Assembly (NCBI GenBank): GCA_002316675.1
Contig: DCDZ01000028.1
Coordinates: forward strand, 656-64,655
Direction of reading: 5' to 3'
DNA from: Tyzzerella sp. UBA1042
GTDB lineage: Bacteria > Bacillota > Clostridia > Lachnospirales > Anaerotignaceae
DNA length: 64,000 nt
The notes beneath the pieces were generated by a model. That model searched no databases. It saw only the letters and a program-made list of their open reading frames with translations, and was not told where the DNA came from. Position 1 is the first letter of the stretch. Every line of letters begins with the position of its first letter. Below, piece after piece: positions 45,797-54,742 of this stretch. Both the position numbers and the translations under genes were made by a program.

Positions 45797-47398
45797 ATGA
45801 AAGAAGACAAGGTGTATCGGGCGGGGATTTATCTACGGCTATCCCGGGAAGATGGGGATAAGGCAGAAAGCAATAGCGTACAGACACAAAGAACGCTGAT
45901 TCAATCCTTTTTGAAGAAGAAAAAGGATATTTTTGTTGTGAGCGAAAAAATTGACGATGGTTTTAGCGGTGTAAGCTTTGAACGGCCGGCCTTTCGTGCG
46001 CTGATGGAGGAAATCAAAAGGGGTACCATCAATTGCGTGGTGGTAAAGGACCTTTCCCGTTTTGGCAGAAATTATTTGGAAGCGGGAAGGTATATTGAAC
46101 AAATTTTCCCCTTTTTGGGTGTTCGTTTCATTGCTGTAAACGACAATATCGATACTGCCCAAGATACTGCATATGAAAATTATATGATTGTACCCTTTAA
46201 AAATTTGTTAAATGACGCCTATAGTCGGGATATTTCCATAAAGGTGCGTTCTCAATTGGAGGCACGGCAAAAAAACGGTGAATTTGTGGGAGCCTTTCCT
46301 GTTTACGGATACCGCCGTTCTTCGGGAAATAAGCATAGGCTGGTGATGGACGCCTCCGCCGCAGATATGGTAAAAAAGATATTTGCAATGCGTATTGGGG
46401 GATGGAATAATTTATACATAGCCCGGTATTTAAACCATCTGGGTATCCCCTCCCCTGTAGAATATAAGGAAGGCTGTGCTTCAAACTATGCCACACCCTT
46501 CAAATTAAACCCCAAGGCAAAATGGTCCCCCGGGACAGTGGATCGGATATTAAAAAATGCAATATACACGGGGGATTTGATACAAGGGAAGGAAACAACA
46601 TTCAGCTATAAACTGAAAAAAAGAGTAAAAAAACCGGAAGAGGCTTGGATCAAAAGGGTGAATACCCATGAAGCCATTATACCAAGGGAGGACTTTGAAA
46701 TTGCACAGCAAATTATGCAAAATGATACGAGAACAGCCCCCCAACAAAAAAGGCTTTATCCGCTGTCCGGGATGCTGAAATGCGGAGACTGCGGCAGTAA
46801 TATGGTGCGTAAAACCGCAAGGGCCGGCGGAAAGGCCTATACCTACTATATATGTGGGACAAATAAAGCAAATAAATGGGAATGCTCCAGCCATAGAATT
46901 CGGGAAGCTTTGGCAGAGGAAGCATTGCAGACGTTTTTTCAAAAACAGATCACGTTATTTGAGCAATCGGTTCGGCTCCGGGAGAGAGAAATTCAGACAA
47001 AAAGAAATGAGAAAGAAGCAATGGAGAAGCTGCTAAATTCTCAGAAAGAAGAATTGTCTCGTAATAAAGAATTAATCAGATATTTATATGAGGATTTTTG
47101 CCGTGGCCTTCTTACTGAAGAGGAATATTTTTCTATGAAATTCGGCTATGAGGAAATTTGCAGTGCGCTTGCAAAGAGCTTGGAGGCTTTACTGTGCAAA
47201 AAAAAGGAGCTAGAAGCAGTGAAAGAGGGCGGTCATGAGAACGCTTCCGCTAAAAATAACAATGTTCAAATGGAACGCACTGCTGTGGTCGTATTCTTTG
47301 AAAAATTGATCGTGCTGGATAGCAAAACAATTCGGGTGATTCCTCGATTTCAAGATGAACTCATGCTGTTTGCTAAGAGGAAAGAAGAACTGCGTTGA
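45797..47398 (+). CDS. Large serine recombinase 1 of 3
   Basis: A 533-residue recombinase with all domains: resolvase domain with catalytic serine in YLRLSREDGD (about residue 14) and DLSRFGRNYLE, Recombinase domain, zinc ribbon (KCGDCGSNMV ... CGTNKANKWEC), and C-terminal coiled coil. GAGAGGG precedes the ATG. It is the first of three tandem paralogues transcribed towards the sigK fragment. Such triplets can work together on one integrated element. Confidence 0.92.
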   Translation: MKEDKVYRAGIYLRLSREDGDKAESNSVQTQRTLIQSFLKKKKDIFVVSEKIDDGFSGVSFERPAFRALMEEIKRGTINCVVVKDLSRFGRNYLEAGRYIEQIFPFLGVRFIAVNDNIDTAQDTAYENYMIVPFKNLLNDAYSRDISIKVRSQLEARQKNGEFVGAFPVYGYRRSSGNKHRLVMDASAADMVKKIFAMRIGGWNNLYIARYLNHLGIPSPVEYKEGCASNYATPFKLNPKAKWSPGTVDRILKNAIYTGDLIQGKETTFSYKLKKRVKKPEEAWIKRVNTHEAIIPREDFEIAQQIMQNDTRTAPQQKRLYPLSGMLKCGDCGSNMVRKTARAGGKAYTYYICGTNKANKWECSSHRIREALAEEALQTFFQKQITLFEQSVRLREREIQTKRNEKEAMEKLLNSQKEELSRNKELIRYLYEDFCRGLLTEEEYFSMKFGYEEICSALAKSLEALLCKKKELEAVKEGGHENASAKNNNVQMERTAVVVFFEKLIVLDSKTIRVIPRFQDELMLFAKRKEELR

Positions 47399-47419
47399 TA
47401 TTTTTAAGGAGCAATGAAT

Positions 47420-48397
47420 ATGGCAAGAAAAAGCAGAAAAATAAAGCAAGCCCCCCTCCTTGTAAATGAAAATAAAACGAAGTGCTACCGGGCAGGAATT
47501 TATGCAAGGATTTCTGTACCAGACGGGGAGTTGGATGGCACTTCGATTGCCAATCAAATATGCATCGCAAAAAATTATCTGGACGAACAGAAGGATATGG
47601 TTTTAGCCGGGATTTATATCGACCATGGACAAACAGGCACCCATTTTGAGCGGCCTGCTTTTTTTAGACTTTTGCAGGATATTGAGGAGAAAAAAATAAA
47701 TTGTATTCTCGTAAAAGATTTTTCTCGTTTTGGCAGAAACTATTTGGAGGTAGGGGAGTATCTGGAAAATTATTTTCCCCAAAAAAATATAAGATTTATT
47801 GCGGTGAACGACCATTTTGACAGCGTTCATAAGAGGAAGCAGGAGGATTTGATTGTTTCCTTGAAAGCCATCGTCAACGATAGCTATGCAAAAGATATTT
47901 CAAAAAAAGTAAGTACGGCCATTACCGCAAAAAAGAAGGCGGGTAAATTTATGAGCAGCAAGCTGCCTTATGGCTACAAACGCTCCGACACAGACAAATA
48001 TCAGCTGGAAATCGTGGAGGCCCAGGCGGTAGTGGTAAGAAAAATATATGAGCTGTACTTGGAAGGCTTTAGCGGGGCTGCCATTGCACGACGGCTGAAT
48101 GATATGGGTGTGCCGTCGTGGCGGAAGCTGCGTTTTTTAGAAGGGTACGGCGATGGCACAGAAAATGCCCTTTGGCATAGTGGGGCAGTCATTGGGATTT
48201 TAAGAAATCCGTGCTATTTGGGCTGCCTTGTGGAACGAAAAACGGAAAAAGTGCTGTATAAAGGCGGACAACTGCGGGCTTTTCCCAGAGAAAGCTGGAA
48301 TATCATCGAAAATACCCATGAACCCATTATATCGCGGGAAACGTTTGACCGGGTTCAGTGTCTGTTAATGGGGCGAAATGGGGTGGTGAAAAAATAG
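47420..48397 (+). CDS. Serine recombinase 2 of 3, lacking zinc ribbon
   Basis: A 325-residue recombinase with the resolvase domain (catalytic serine in YARISVPDGE, then KDFSRFGRNYLEVGEY) and Recombinase domain, but it ends directly after the segment TFDRVQCLLMGRNG. The zinc ribbon and coiled coil found in its neighbours are missing. The next gene starts 11 bp later with no remnant between, so this is a short form rather than an obvious frameshift. It may act as a partner or regulator of the full-length enzymes. Confidence 0.88.
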   Translation: MARKSRKIKQAPLLVNENKTKCYRAGIYARISVPDGELDGTSIANQICIAKNYLDEQKDMVLAGIYIDHGQTGTHFERPAFFRLLQDIEEKKINCILVKDFSRFGRNYLEVGEYLENYFPQKNIRFIAVNDHFDSVHKRKQEDLIVSLKAIVNDSYAKDISKKVSTAITAKKKAGKFMSSKLPYGYKRSDTDKYQLEIVEAQAVVVRKIYELYLEGFSGAAIARRLNDMGVPSWRKLRFLEGYGDGTENALWHSGAVIGILRNPCYLGCLVERKTEKVLYKGGQLRAFPRESWNIIENTHEPIISRETFDRVQCLLMGRNGVVKK

Positions 48398-48407
48398 GGG
48401 GAGTATT

Positions 48408-49976
48408 ATGAAACTTGGTATCTATCTTCGTGTTTCTGATGAGGATCTGCAGGGGGAAGAAAGCAATAGCATAGACGGACAAAGGGAAGTGCTGCATGGC
48501 TATATTCATAAAACGGAAGCGTTGTCAAAATGTGAGATTTTAGAGTTTTGCGACGATGGGTATAGTGGCACAAGCTTTCAAAGACCGGCGGTGCAGGCTC
48601 TGCTGCAAAAAGCCCGGGCGGGAGAAATTCATTGCATACTGGTGAAGGATTTCTCTCGTTTTGGCCGAAACTATATCGAGGTTGGAACATATGTGGAACA
48701 GCTTTTTCCAAATCTTGGTGTGCGCTTTATTTCCGTAAATGAACATTTTGACAGCGGTGCATCCCAAGGGGAAGATACCTTCATAAGCACTGCATTTCAA
48801 AACCTTGTGTATGATCTTTACAGCAGAGATTTGTCACAAAAAATTATCAGTGCGAAACGGGCTGCCGCCGGAGCCGGAAAGTTTGTCACAGCGTTTGCAC
48901 CCTATGGCTATCGTAAAGATAAGGGACAGAGACTTTTCATTGATGAAGAGGCGGCCTTTGTGGTGAGAAGGATTTTTGCTGCAGCGGCCCAAGATGTATC
49001 CAAAACCGAAATTGCGGAAATGCTGAATCGTGAGAGGGTTCCCAGCCCCTTATGCCTTCGCAAGATGCGGGGGGAGCCTTTTCCTTCCTCCTTTGGGGGA
49101 AGAACCTATTTCTGGAACGCAGTCGCCATAAGCCGTATTTTAAAGGACAGAAGATATGTGGGGGATGGGGTATACGGAAAAACACGAAGAACAGCCGTGG
49201 GCAGTATCGTAGAAGAAAAGGTGCCCAAAGAGGAATGGCTCCTTGTGCCCCACGCCCAGGAAGCCATTGTAAGCCGGGATATTTTTGAGGCGGTCAATGC
49301 CCAGTGTAAGACATACCGGAGGAGAAGAAAAACAGAAAGATATCCCCTTTCAAAAAAGGTGCACTGTGGTGTATGCAAGGGTAGAATACCCGGGAAAAGT
49401 GTAAGAGCAAAAAATGGAGAGGATGTAAGGGTTTTTTATCAATGCAGTACCTTGGCTTGTTCAAAAACCTGCGGCTGTTATGGGGGAAAATTTGAGGAAA
49501 TGCAGCTTTCCAATATGATTTTAAGTGTTTTGAATCATTTTTCTATCATTGCAGAGGGGAACCGCTGGAAAATAGAAAAGAAAAGGCAGGTGCAAACAGA
49601 AATAAACGGTATACAGGAATTTTTTATACAGCAGGAAAAGTTGCAAAAAAATCTTAACGTGACCATGCTCCGATTGTATGAAAGGTACCGAGAGAATGGG
49701 CTGAATGAAAAAACATTTTTAGAAAAAAAACGGAAAATACTGCATTTGACGGAAAAAAGCAAAGAAGAGATGGAAGAAAAGAAAAAAAGACTACATTTGC
49801 TATATGCAAATTTCAATAAAGAGTCTTACGAAGAGAACCAAAACTCTTTCTCTGCTTTCACAAGGAAGGAGGCAGAAAATTTTATTGATGCTGTGGTCAT
49901 TGAGCAAGATGGTTCCATAAAAGTGATAGTTCCGTTTCGGGATGTTTTCACCAAACAGGGAGAGGCCCAGGAATAA
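48408..49976 (+). CDS. Large serine recombinase 3 of 3, next to sigK
   Basis: A 522-residue full-length serine recombinase: catalytic serine in YLRVSDEDLQ, KDFSRFGRNYIEVGTY, Recombinase domain, zinc ribbon with extra cysteines (HCGVCKG ... CSKTCGCYGG) and a long Lys/Glu coiled coil. It runs convergently into the sigK gene: its stop lies about 45 bp from the point where sigK ceases to be sigK-like, and the two frames overlap by 29 bp. This is the same arrangement as spoIVCA beside the sigK 5' part in the Bacillus skin element. Confidence 0.92.
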   Translation: MKLGIYLRVSDEDLQGEESNSIDGQREVLHGYIHKTEALSKCEILEFCDDGYSGTSFQRPAVQALLQKARAGEIHCILVKDFSRFGRNYIEVGTYVEQLFPNLGVRFISVNEHFDSGASQGEDTFISTAFQNLVYDLYSRDLSQKIISAKRAAAGAGKFVTAFAPYGYRKDKGQRLFIDEEAAFVVRRIFAAAAQDVSKTEIAEMLNRERVPSPLCLRKMRGEPFPSSFGGRTYFWNAVAISRILKDRRYVGDGVYGKTRRTAVGSIVEEKVPKEEWLLVPHAQEAIVSRDIFEAVNAQCKTYRRRRKTERYPLSKKVHCGVCKGRIPGKSVRAKNGEDVRVFYQCSTLACSKTCGCYGGKFEEMQLSNMILSVLNHFSIIAEGNRWKIEKKRQVQTEINGIQEFFIQQEKLQKNLNVTMLRLYERYRENGLNEKTFLEKKRKILHLTEKSKEEMEEKKKRLHLLYANFNKESYEENQNSFSAFTRKEAENFIDAVVIEQDGSIKVIVPFRDVFTKQGEAQE

Positions 49977-50649
49977 AATGTTTGTGGCGATTTTTAAGAT
50001 TTCGCCCTAAAATCACAGGAGAGTATGATCGTGATATTCCTAAGCGCTCGGCGATTTCTTGCTGTGTCAAAATATCCTGATTGCACAATCCGTATCGAAG
50101 GATGATAACTGCCCGTTCTCTGGGTGTGAGGGTACTCTGGATTGCCGCCATCATCTTTTCCGATTTCATGGAAAAATCAATGGTTTCCACAAAATCCGGT
50201 GTGTCGCTGTTGATGATGTCCAGCATGACGATTTCGTTTCCGTCCCGGTCGGTACCGATGGGTTCGTGCAGTGAAATATCGTTCTGATATTTTTTACCGC
50301 TTCTGAGCCACATGAGCAATTCGTTTTGCACACATTTTGCGGCGTAGGAGACAAGGCGGACGTTTTTATCTGCGTTATACGAATCCACGGCCTTGATTAA
50401 CCCGATGATGCCGATTGAGATGAGCTCCTCCGGTTCTTTTACGCTGCTTGAATATTTTTTTGCAATGTGCGCCACCAGCCGCAGATTATGAAGTATCAAT
50501 TTATCTTTTGCTTCCTTTTTTTCGCTTTCGTTTCCTGACTGATATTGTTTTAAGTAGTAGGCTTCTTCTTCTTTGGATAATGGTTTTGGAAAAGCACCGG
50601 AAGAAGAAAAGCCAAATAAGAAAGGCAAAGCGGCGAAGAGAAGGAACAC
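49948..50649 (-). CDS. sigK: Pro-sigma-K-like sporulation sigma factor, 3' end replaced
   Basis: Mother-cell sigma factor of late sporulation. The hydrophobic pro-sequence (FLLFAALPFLFGF) followed by AFPKPLSKEEE is the pro-sigma-K hallmark, and regions 2 and 3 (HNLRLVAHIAKKY, SIGIIGLIKAVDSY) are intact. Region 4 starts normally (LTPRERAVIILRYGL, QQEIAERLGISRSY) but after Tyr at about residue 209 the expected VSRIEK continuation is replaced by 24 unrelated residues. The recognition helix is therefore incomplete and the product should not function unless the gene is rejoined. A GTG start at 50649 fits GGGGGG; TTG at 50664 is an alternative. Confidence 0.85.
   Translation of the reverse strand: MFLLFAALPFLFGFSSSGAFPKPLSKEEEAYYLKQYQSGNESEKKEAKDKLILHNLRLVAHIAKKYSSSVKEPEELISIGIIGLIKAVDSYNADKNVRLVSYAAKCVQNELLMWLRSGKKYQNDISLHEPIGTDRDGNEIVMLDIINSDTPDFVETIDFSMKSEKMMAAIQSTLTPRERAVIILRYGLCNQDILTQQEIAERLGISRSYSPVILGRNLKNRHKHFIPGPLPVW
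50015..50027. other. Inferred att junction inside sigK
   Basis: The codon for the last native residue (Tyr in GISRSY) is at 50023-50025 on the minus strand. Left of it the frame encodes unrelated sequence. The crossover core of a skin-like element should be within a few bases of this point. Confidence 0.5.
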
Positions 50650-50710
50650 ACATACACCCCCCAAAAAAGTTTGAACCCATAATGAAATTGTGGTATAGAG
50701 CTATTGTATG

Positions 50711-50741
50711 AGGATTTTTATGTTATGTGCGTGTCTGAAAT
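50711..50741 (+). promoter_or_regulatory. Possible sigma-H promoter of the spoIIA operon
   Basis: AGGATTT (50711-50717) and GAAAT (50737-50741) resemble the sigma-H boxes that drive spoIIA in Bacillus. The spacing is longer than usual, so this is tentative. Confidence 0.3.
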
Positions 50742-50856
50742 AAAGTTTTTTTGTCCTTTTTTTCGAGGACATGACGGGTGAAGGGAGAATTTGATGATGG
50801 ATTTTGCAAGCGCGGGTCAAAAAATCATGTATAGTTATTTAGGAAGGAGGAGTTTT

Positions 50857-51207
50857 ATGGAGCTAAAATTCTTAAAACGCAACAAAACCTTGATTATCAA
50901 AATAGACGGAGAAATTGACCATCATACTTGTGAGACTTTGCGGGGAGAAACGGATCGAGCATTTGAAAAAATGGGAGGAAAAAATATTATTTTCCGCATG
51001 AGCGGCGTTTCTTTTATGGACAGCTCCGGCATTGGGGCAATCATCGGACGGTATAAAAATATCCAAAGGCTGGGGGGCAGAATTGCAGTTGCAGAGGCCA
51101 ACGAAAGAGTGGAGCAGATTTTTCGGCTTTCTGCCATGCAATCCCTTATTCCATCATTCCCGAATATAGATTTGGCTTTGGAATATGTGGAAGGAGGAAA
51201 GGAATAA
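50857..51207 (+). CDS. spoIIAA: Anti-sigma-F factor antagonist SpoIIAA
   Basis: A 116-residue STAS-domain protein that frees sigma F by binding the anti-sigma factor SpoIIAB. The phosphorylated serine lies in VSFMDSSGIGAIIGRY. AAGGAGGAG precedes the ATG at 50857; an upstream in-frame start lacks a site. It overlaps spoIIAB by one base. Confidence 0.94.
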   Translation: MELKFLKRNKTLIIKIDGEIDHHTCETLRGETDRAFEKMGGKNIIFRMSGVSFMDSSGIGAIIGRYKNIQRLGGRIAVAEANERVEQIFRLSAMQSLIPSFPNIDLALEYVEGGKE

Positions 51208-51635
51208 TGGAATATCAGAATGCGTTTCGTGTGTTTTTCGCCGCAAAATCTCAAAATGAAGGCTTCGCAAGAATTATGACAGCGGCATTTTTATCCCAAT
51301 ACGACCCCACGCTGTCTGAGTTGACGGATGTAAAAACGGCAGTTTCAGAGGCCGTTACAAATGCAATCATCCATGGGTATGAAGAAAAGACGGGGGAGGT
51401 TGAGCTTTTTTGTGGCTATCAAGACGGTAAAATTTACATAGAGGTTGCAGATCAGGGCATGGGCATTACAGACATCAGCCAGGCAAGGGAGCCTCTGTTT
51501 ACATCAAAGCCTGAGCTGGAGCGCTCGGGCATGGGCTTTACCATCATGGAAACCTTTATGGAGGCTGTGCGTGTAGAAAGCAGGCAAGGGGAAGGCACCA
51601 GAATTTTTATGGAGAAGACATTGACTACGGAATGA
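51207..51635 (+). CDS. spoIIAB: Anti-sigma-F factor / kinase SpoIIAB
   Basis: A 142-residue GHKL-fold serine kinase that holds sigma F inactive and phosphorylates SpoIIAA. The N box is AVSEAVTNAIIHGYE, the G1 box VADQGMGI and the G2 region RSGMGFTIMETFM. Middle gene of the canonical spoIIA operon. Confidence 0.95.
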   Translation: MEYQNAFRVFFAAKSQNEGFARIMTAAFLSQYDPTLSELTDVKTAVSEAVTNAIIHGYEEKTGEVELFCGYQDGKIYIEVADQGMGITDISQAREPLFTSKPELERSGMGFTIMETFMEAVRVESRQGEGTRIFMEKTLTTE

Positions 51636-51644
51636 GGGGATGCC

Positions 51645-52358
51645 ATGGATAGGACACGGGAACTCATTCAGCAGGCAAAAGAGGGAGATCGACAGGCAAA
51701 GGAAACCCTTTTGCAGGAAAATACAGGGTTGGTCTGGAGTGTTGCCAGACGGTTTCAAGGCCGTGGTGTGGATATGGAGGACCTATATCAAATAGGGGCA
51801 ATCGGACTGTTAAAATGCATTGAAAAATTCGATTTCTCTTATGACGTAAAATTTTCAACCTATGCCGTTCCCATGATTATTGGGGAGATTCGTCGGTTCC
51901 TGAGAGATGATGGAACAATTAAAGTCAGCCGCAGCTTAAAGGAACTTGCCACAAAGGCAAAAAGGATGCAGGAAAAGCTTCAGCAGGAAACAAGCAGAGA
52001 CGTAACCCTCCAGGAGCTTGCCGACGCCCTTTCCGTTGAGGTTGAACAGCTCATTCCTGCATTGGAGGCAAAAACAGAGGTGGAGAGTTTGAATGCGCCT
52101 ATTGCCCATGAAGAGGATTTGCAGGTGCAGGACAAGCTTGCGGCCAAGGAAGACGGGGAGCAGGTAATCAACCGAATTTGCCTAATGGAAGCCTTGGATA
52201 GCCTTGAGGTGAAAGAGCGTCAGATTATTGTCCTTCGTTATTTTGAGGACCGCACACAAACGGAGGTTGCGAAGCGAATGGGTATTTCGCAGGTTCAGGT
52301 TTCAAGAATTGAAAAAAAGGTTTTAGAGCGGATGCGGAAACGGCTGTCTAATGAATAA
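51645..52358 (+). CDS. sigF: Sporulation sigma factor F
   Basis: A 237-residue sigma-70 family factor for early forespore transcription. Regions 2.1-2.4 (NTGLVWSVARRFQGRGVDME, DLYQIGAIGLLKCIEKFD, STYAVPMIIGEIRRFLRDDG), region 3 and the region 4 helix-turn-helix (TQTEVAKRMGISQVQVSRIE) are complete. Its position after spoIIAA-spoIIAB separates it from the similar sigma G. Confidence 0.94.
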   Translation: MDRTRELIQQAKEGDRQAKETLLQENTGLVWSVARRFQGRGVDMEDLYQIGAIGLLKCIEKFDFSYDVKFSTYAVPMIIGEIRRFLRDDGTIKVSRSLKELATKAKRMQEKLQQETSRDVTLQELADALSVEVEQLIPALEAKTEVESLNAPIAHEEDLQVQDKLAAKEDGEQVINRICLMEALDSLEVKERQIIVLRYFEDRTQTEVAKRMGISQVQVSRIEKKVLERMRKRLSNE

Positions 52359-52470
52359 CTTTTAAAATTTATTTTAAACGCAGTAGTAAAAATTGCATGA
52401 AGATGCAAAGAGAAGCATGGGAATCCTGTTAAAAATCAGCCAATTGTGGTAATAATAAATTTGTTAGAGA

Positions 52471-52512
52471 AAAAAACTCATGATTCGCATACTATGCTAT
52501 CATGAGTTTTTT
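52471..52512. terminator. Bidirectional terminator after sigF
   Basis: A perfect 14-bp stem (AAAAAACTCATGAT with 52499-52512), loop of 14, T run on the plus strand and A run on the left so that it also serves the minus-strand gene at 52521. Confidence 0.85.
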
Positions 52513-52520
52513 GAATAGGC

Positions 52521-52883
52521 TTATATTTTTCGCCCGCACTTGGGACAATAGGCGTATTCAGGAGATACTAAAAACCCACATTCAGGGCAATGGGAAGAGT
52601 CTGCACTGCCCAGTATCTCTAAGTCTTCTTCCCGCAAGGTGATGGGCTCTCTCCGTTCAATGGCCTTGCCCACCTCGTCGGGAATGGCAAATGTAGTTTG
52701 ACAGCAGCTGGAAACAGCATAATATTTTTTGCCCCATTTGAATAATGGAATAAAGAAAAAGCTAAAATAGGTGTAAACCATAAATACGGAGACACTGCCA
52801 TAGCGTCCGCATTTTTTGCAAATCAGTGTTTGTAAAAAGCCTAAATCCTTTTGCCCCTGCCCGATACCGCCGATAAAAATCAT
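52521..52883 (-). CDS. Small zinc-ribbon protein
   Basis: A 120-residue protein with a first cysteine pair CKKCGRYG near residue 22, a hydrophobic aromatic segment (VFMVYTYFSFFFIPLF), a second cysteine pair (SSCCQ), and a C-terminal zinc ribbon CPECGFLVSPEYAYCPKCG. It fits the zinc_ribbon/DUF-type small membrane-associated proteins of Clostridia; no function is known to me. AAGGATG precedes the start. Confidence 0.7.
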   Translation of the reverse strand: MIFIGGIGQGQKDLGFLQTLICKKCGRYGSVSVFMVYTYFSFFFIPLFKWGKKYYAVSSCCQTTFAIPDEVGKAIERREPITLREEDLEILGSADSSHCPECGFLVSPEYAYCPKCGRKI

Positions 52884-52994
52884 AAAAAGAGCACATCCTT
52901 TGCAAAATTTGATAAATATGTTTTACTTCTTATGGGTAACATGATAAAATATTTCCATATAATTTGCAAGTATTTCCGAAAGGAGGTAATTTTG

Positions 52995-53096
52995 GTGAAG
53001 GTATCCCGTTTAGTCATCAGTGCGGTTTCTCTTGCGGTATCTGCTGCGCTTTTAACATTATCAATCATTGATATGCTGTGTTCAGAAGAATATTAA
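52995..53096 (+). CDS. Short hydrophobic protein, about 33 residues
   Basis: A perfect AGGAGG eight bases before GTG (or five before TTG at 52992) is followed by a short frame KVSRLVISAVSLAVSAALLT that makes one membrane helix and ends CSEEY. The strong ribosome site supports translation; such single-helix peptides often regulate membrane proteins. No family recognised. Confidence 0.5.
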   Translation: MKVSRLVISAVSLAVSAALLTLSIIDMLCSEEY

Positions 53097-53200
53097 TTCG
53101 TATTTTTTTTGCACAGCGGGGCATGATGAAATGGAGTTATTTGTGTCAAAAAGAAATTAGGGGGATTTTGACAGTTTTTCTTCTTTCGGCCCCAAAATTG

Positions 53201-53209
53201 TGATATACT
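53201..53209 (+). promoter_or_regulatory. Extended -10 promoter of gap
   Basis: TGA-TATACT at 53201-53209. A TTGACA at 53168 is too far (30 bp) to act as its -35, so the TGn extension probably compensates. Confidence 0.45.
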
Positions 53210-53215
53210 GGTAAA

Positions 53216-53247
53216 AGATAATTGCTCTGCCGAAATAGCAATTATCT
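53216..53247 (+). promoter_or_regulatory. 5' leader hairpin of gap
   Basis: A perfect 11-bp stem (AGATAATTGCT, 10-base loop, complement) beginning right at the expected transcription start. It could stabilise the very abundant gap mRNA or be an operator. Confidence 0.5.
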
Positions 53248-53258
53248 ATTACAATTGA

Positions 53259-54278
<1,020 letters not shown>

Positions 54279-54318
54279 CCGTTTTTTTCATACTGAAAAG
54301 TGTAGTGTGATAAAAGTG

Positions 54319-54354
54319 CCCCTTCTGTTTTTAAGAAAGAAGGGGTATTTTTTT
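54319..54354 (+). terminator. gap terminator
   Basis: Stem CCCCTTCT (54319-54326) with AGAAGGGG (54338-54345) followed by TATTTTTTT. Confidence 0.88.
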
Positions 54355-54523
54355 GAGTTTTAAAGATGAGCGGCTTCCCTAACTGCGAAAATGAATCCGC
54401 TATTTTATTTGCAAAGCGAGGATGGAAAATCCTTTGGCGCAGAAGAAAATCAATGAAAAAACGTAGGATTTTCCTGTTTTATGGCTGTTGGTGAAAATGC
54501 TTTCAAAGGGAAAATATAATATA

Positions 54524-54580
54524 GGACAAAAAACGTCCCGCAAATTTATGCAATAATTAAGAATAGGACGAAAAACGTCC
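54524..54580. promoter_or_regulatory. Two phased inverted repeats upstream of second GAPDH gene
   Basis: ATAGGACAAAAAACGTCCC and ATAGGACGAAAAACGTCCC begin exactly 42 bp apart, four helical turns, so they face the same side of the DNA. Each is a GGAC/GTCC dyad. A third half site in reverse (TTTTTTGTCC) ends at about 54663. They look like operators for a regulator of the next gene. Confidence 0.55.
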
Positions 54581-54690
54581 CACGGAAGTATCAAGAATTC
54601 ATAAACTTAAAAACACAAAGAGTTGAGAATCTGGTTAGAGTTCTGAATTTTACTTTTTTGTCCAATTCCGAATTTTTTTGGGCGTAAGTA

Positions 54691-54699
54691 TGCTACAAT
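54691..54699 (+). promoter_or_regulatory. Extended -10 promoter of second GAPDH gene
   Basis: TGC-TACAAT at 54691-54699, about 44 bp before the start codon, with no good -35. The reverse GGACAAAAAA half site lies near the -35 position. Confidence 0.45.
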
Positions 54700-54742
54700 A
54701 TTCTTTGCAGGATAGTTTTCAAACGATGAGAGGGGATACACT

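Noticed and set aside
54524..54580. Mini-ykkC (guanidine-II) riboswitch
   Set aside because: The two hairpins have A-rich loops between GGAC and GTCC, not the ACGR loops required, and the downstream gene is a GAPDH.
54524..54663. CRISPR array
   Set aside because: Only two short repeats with one 20-odd base gap and no cas genes; better explained as operators.
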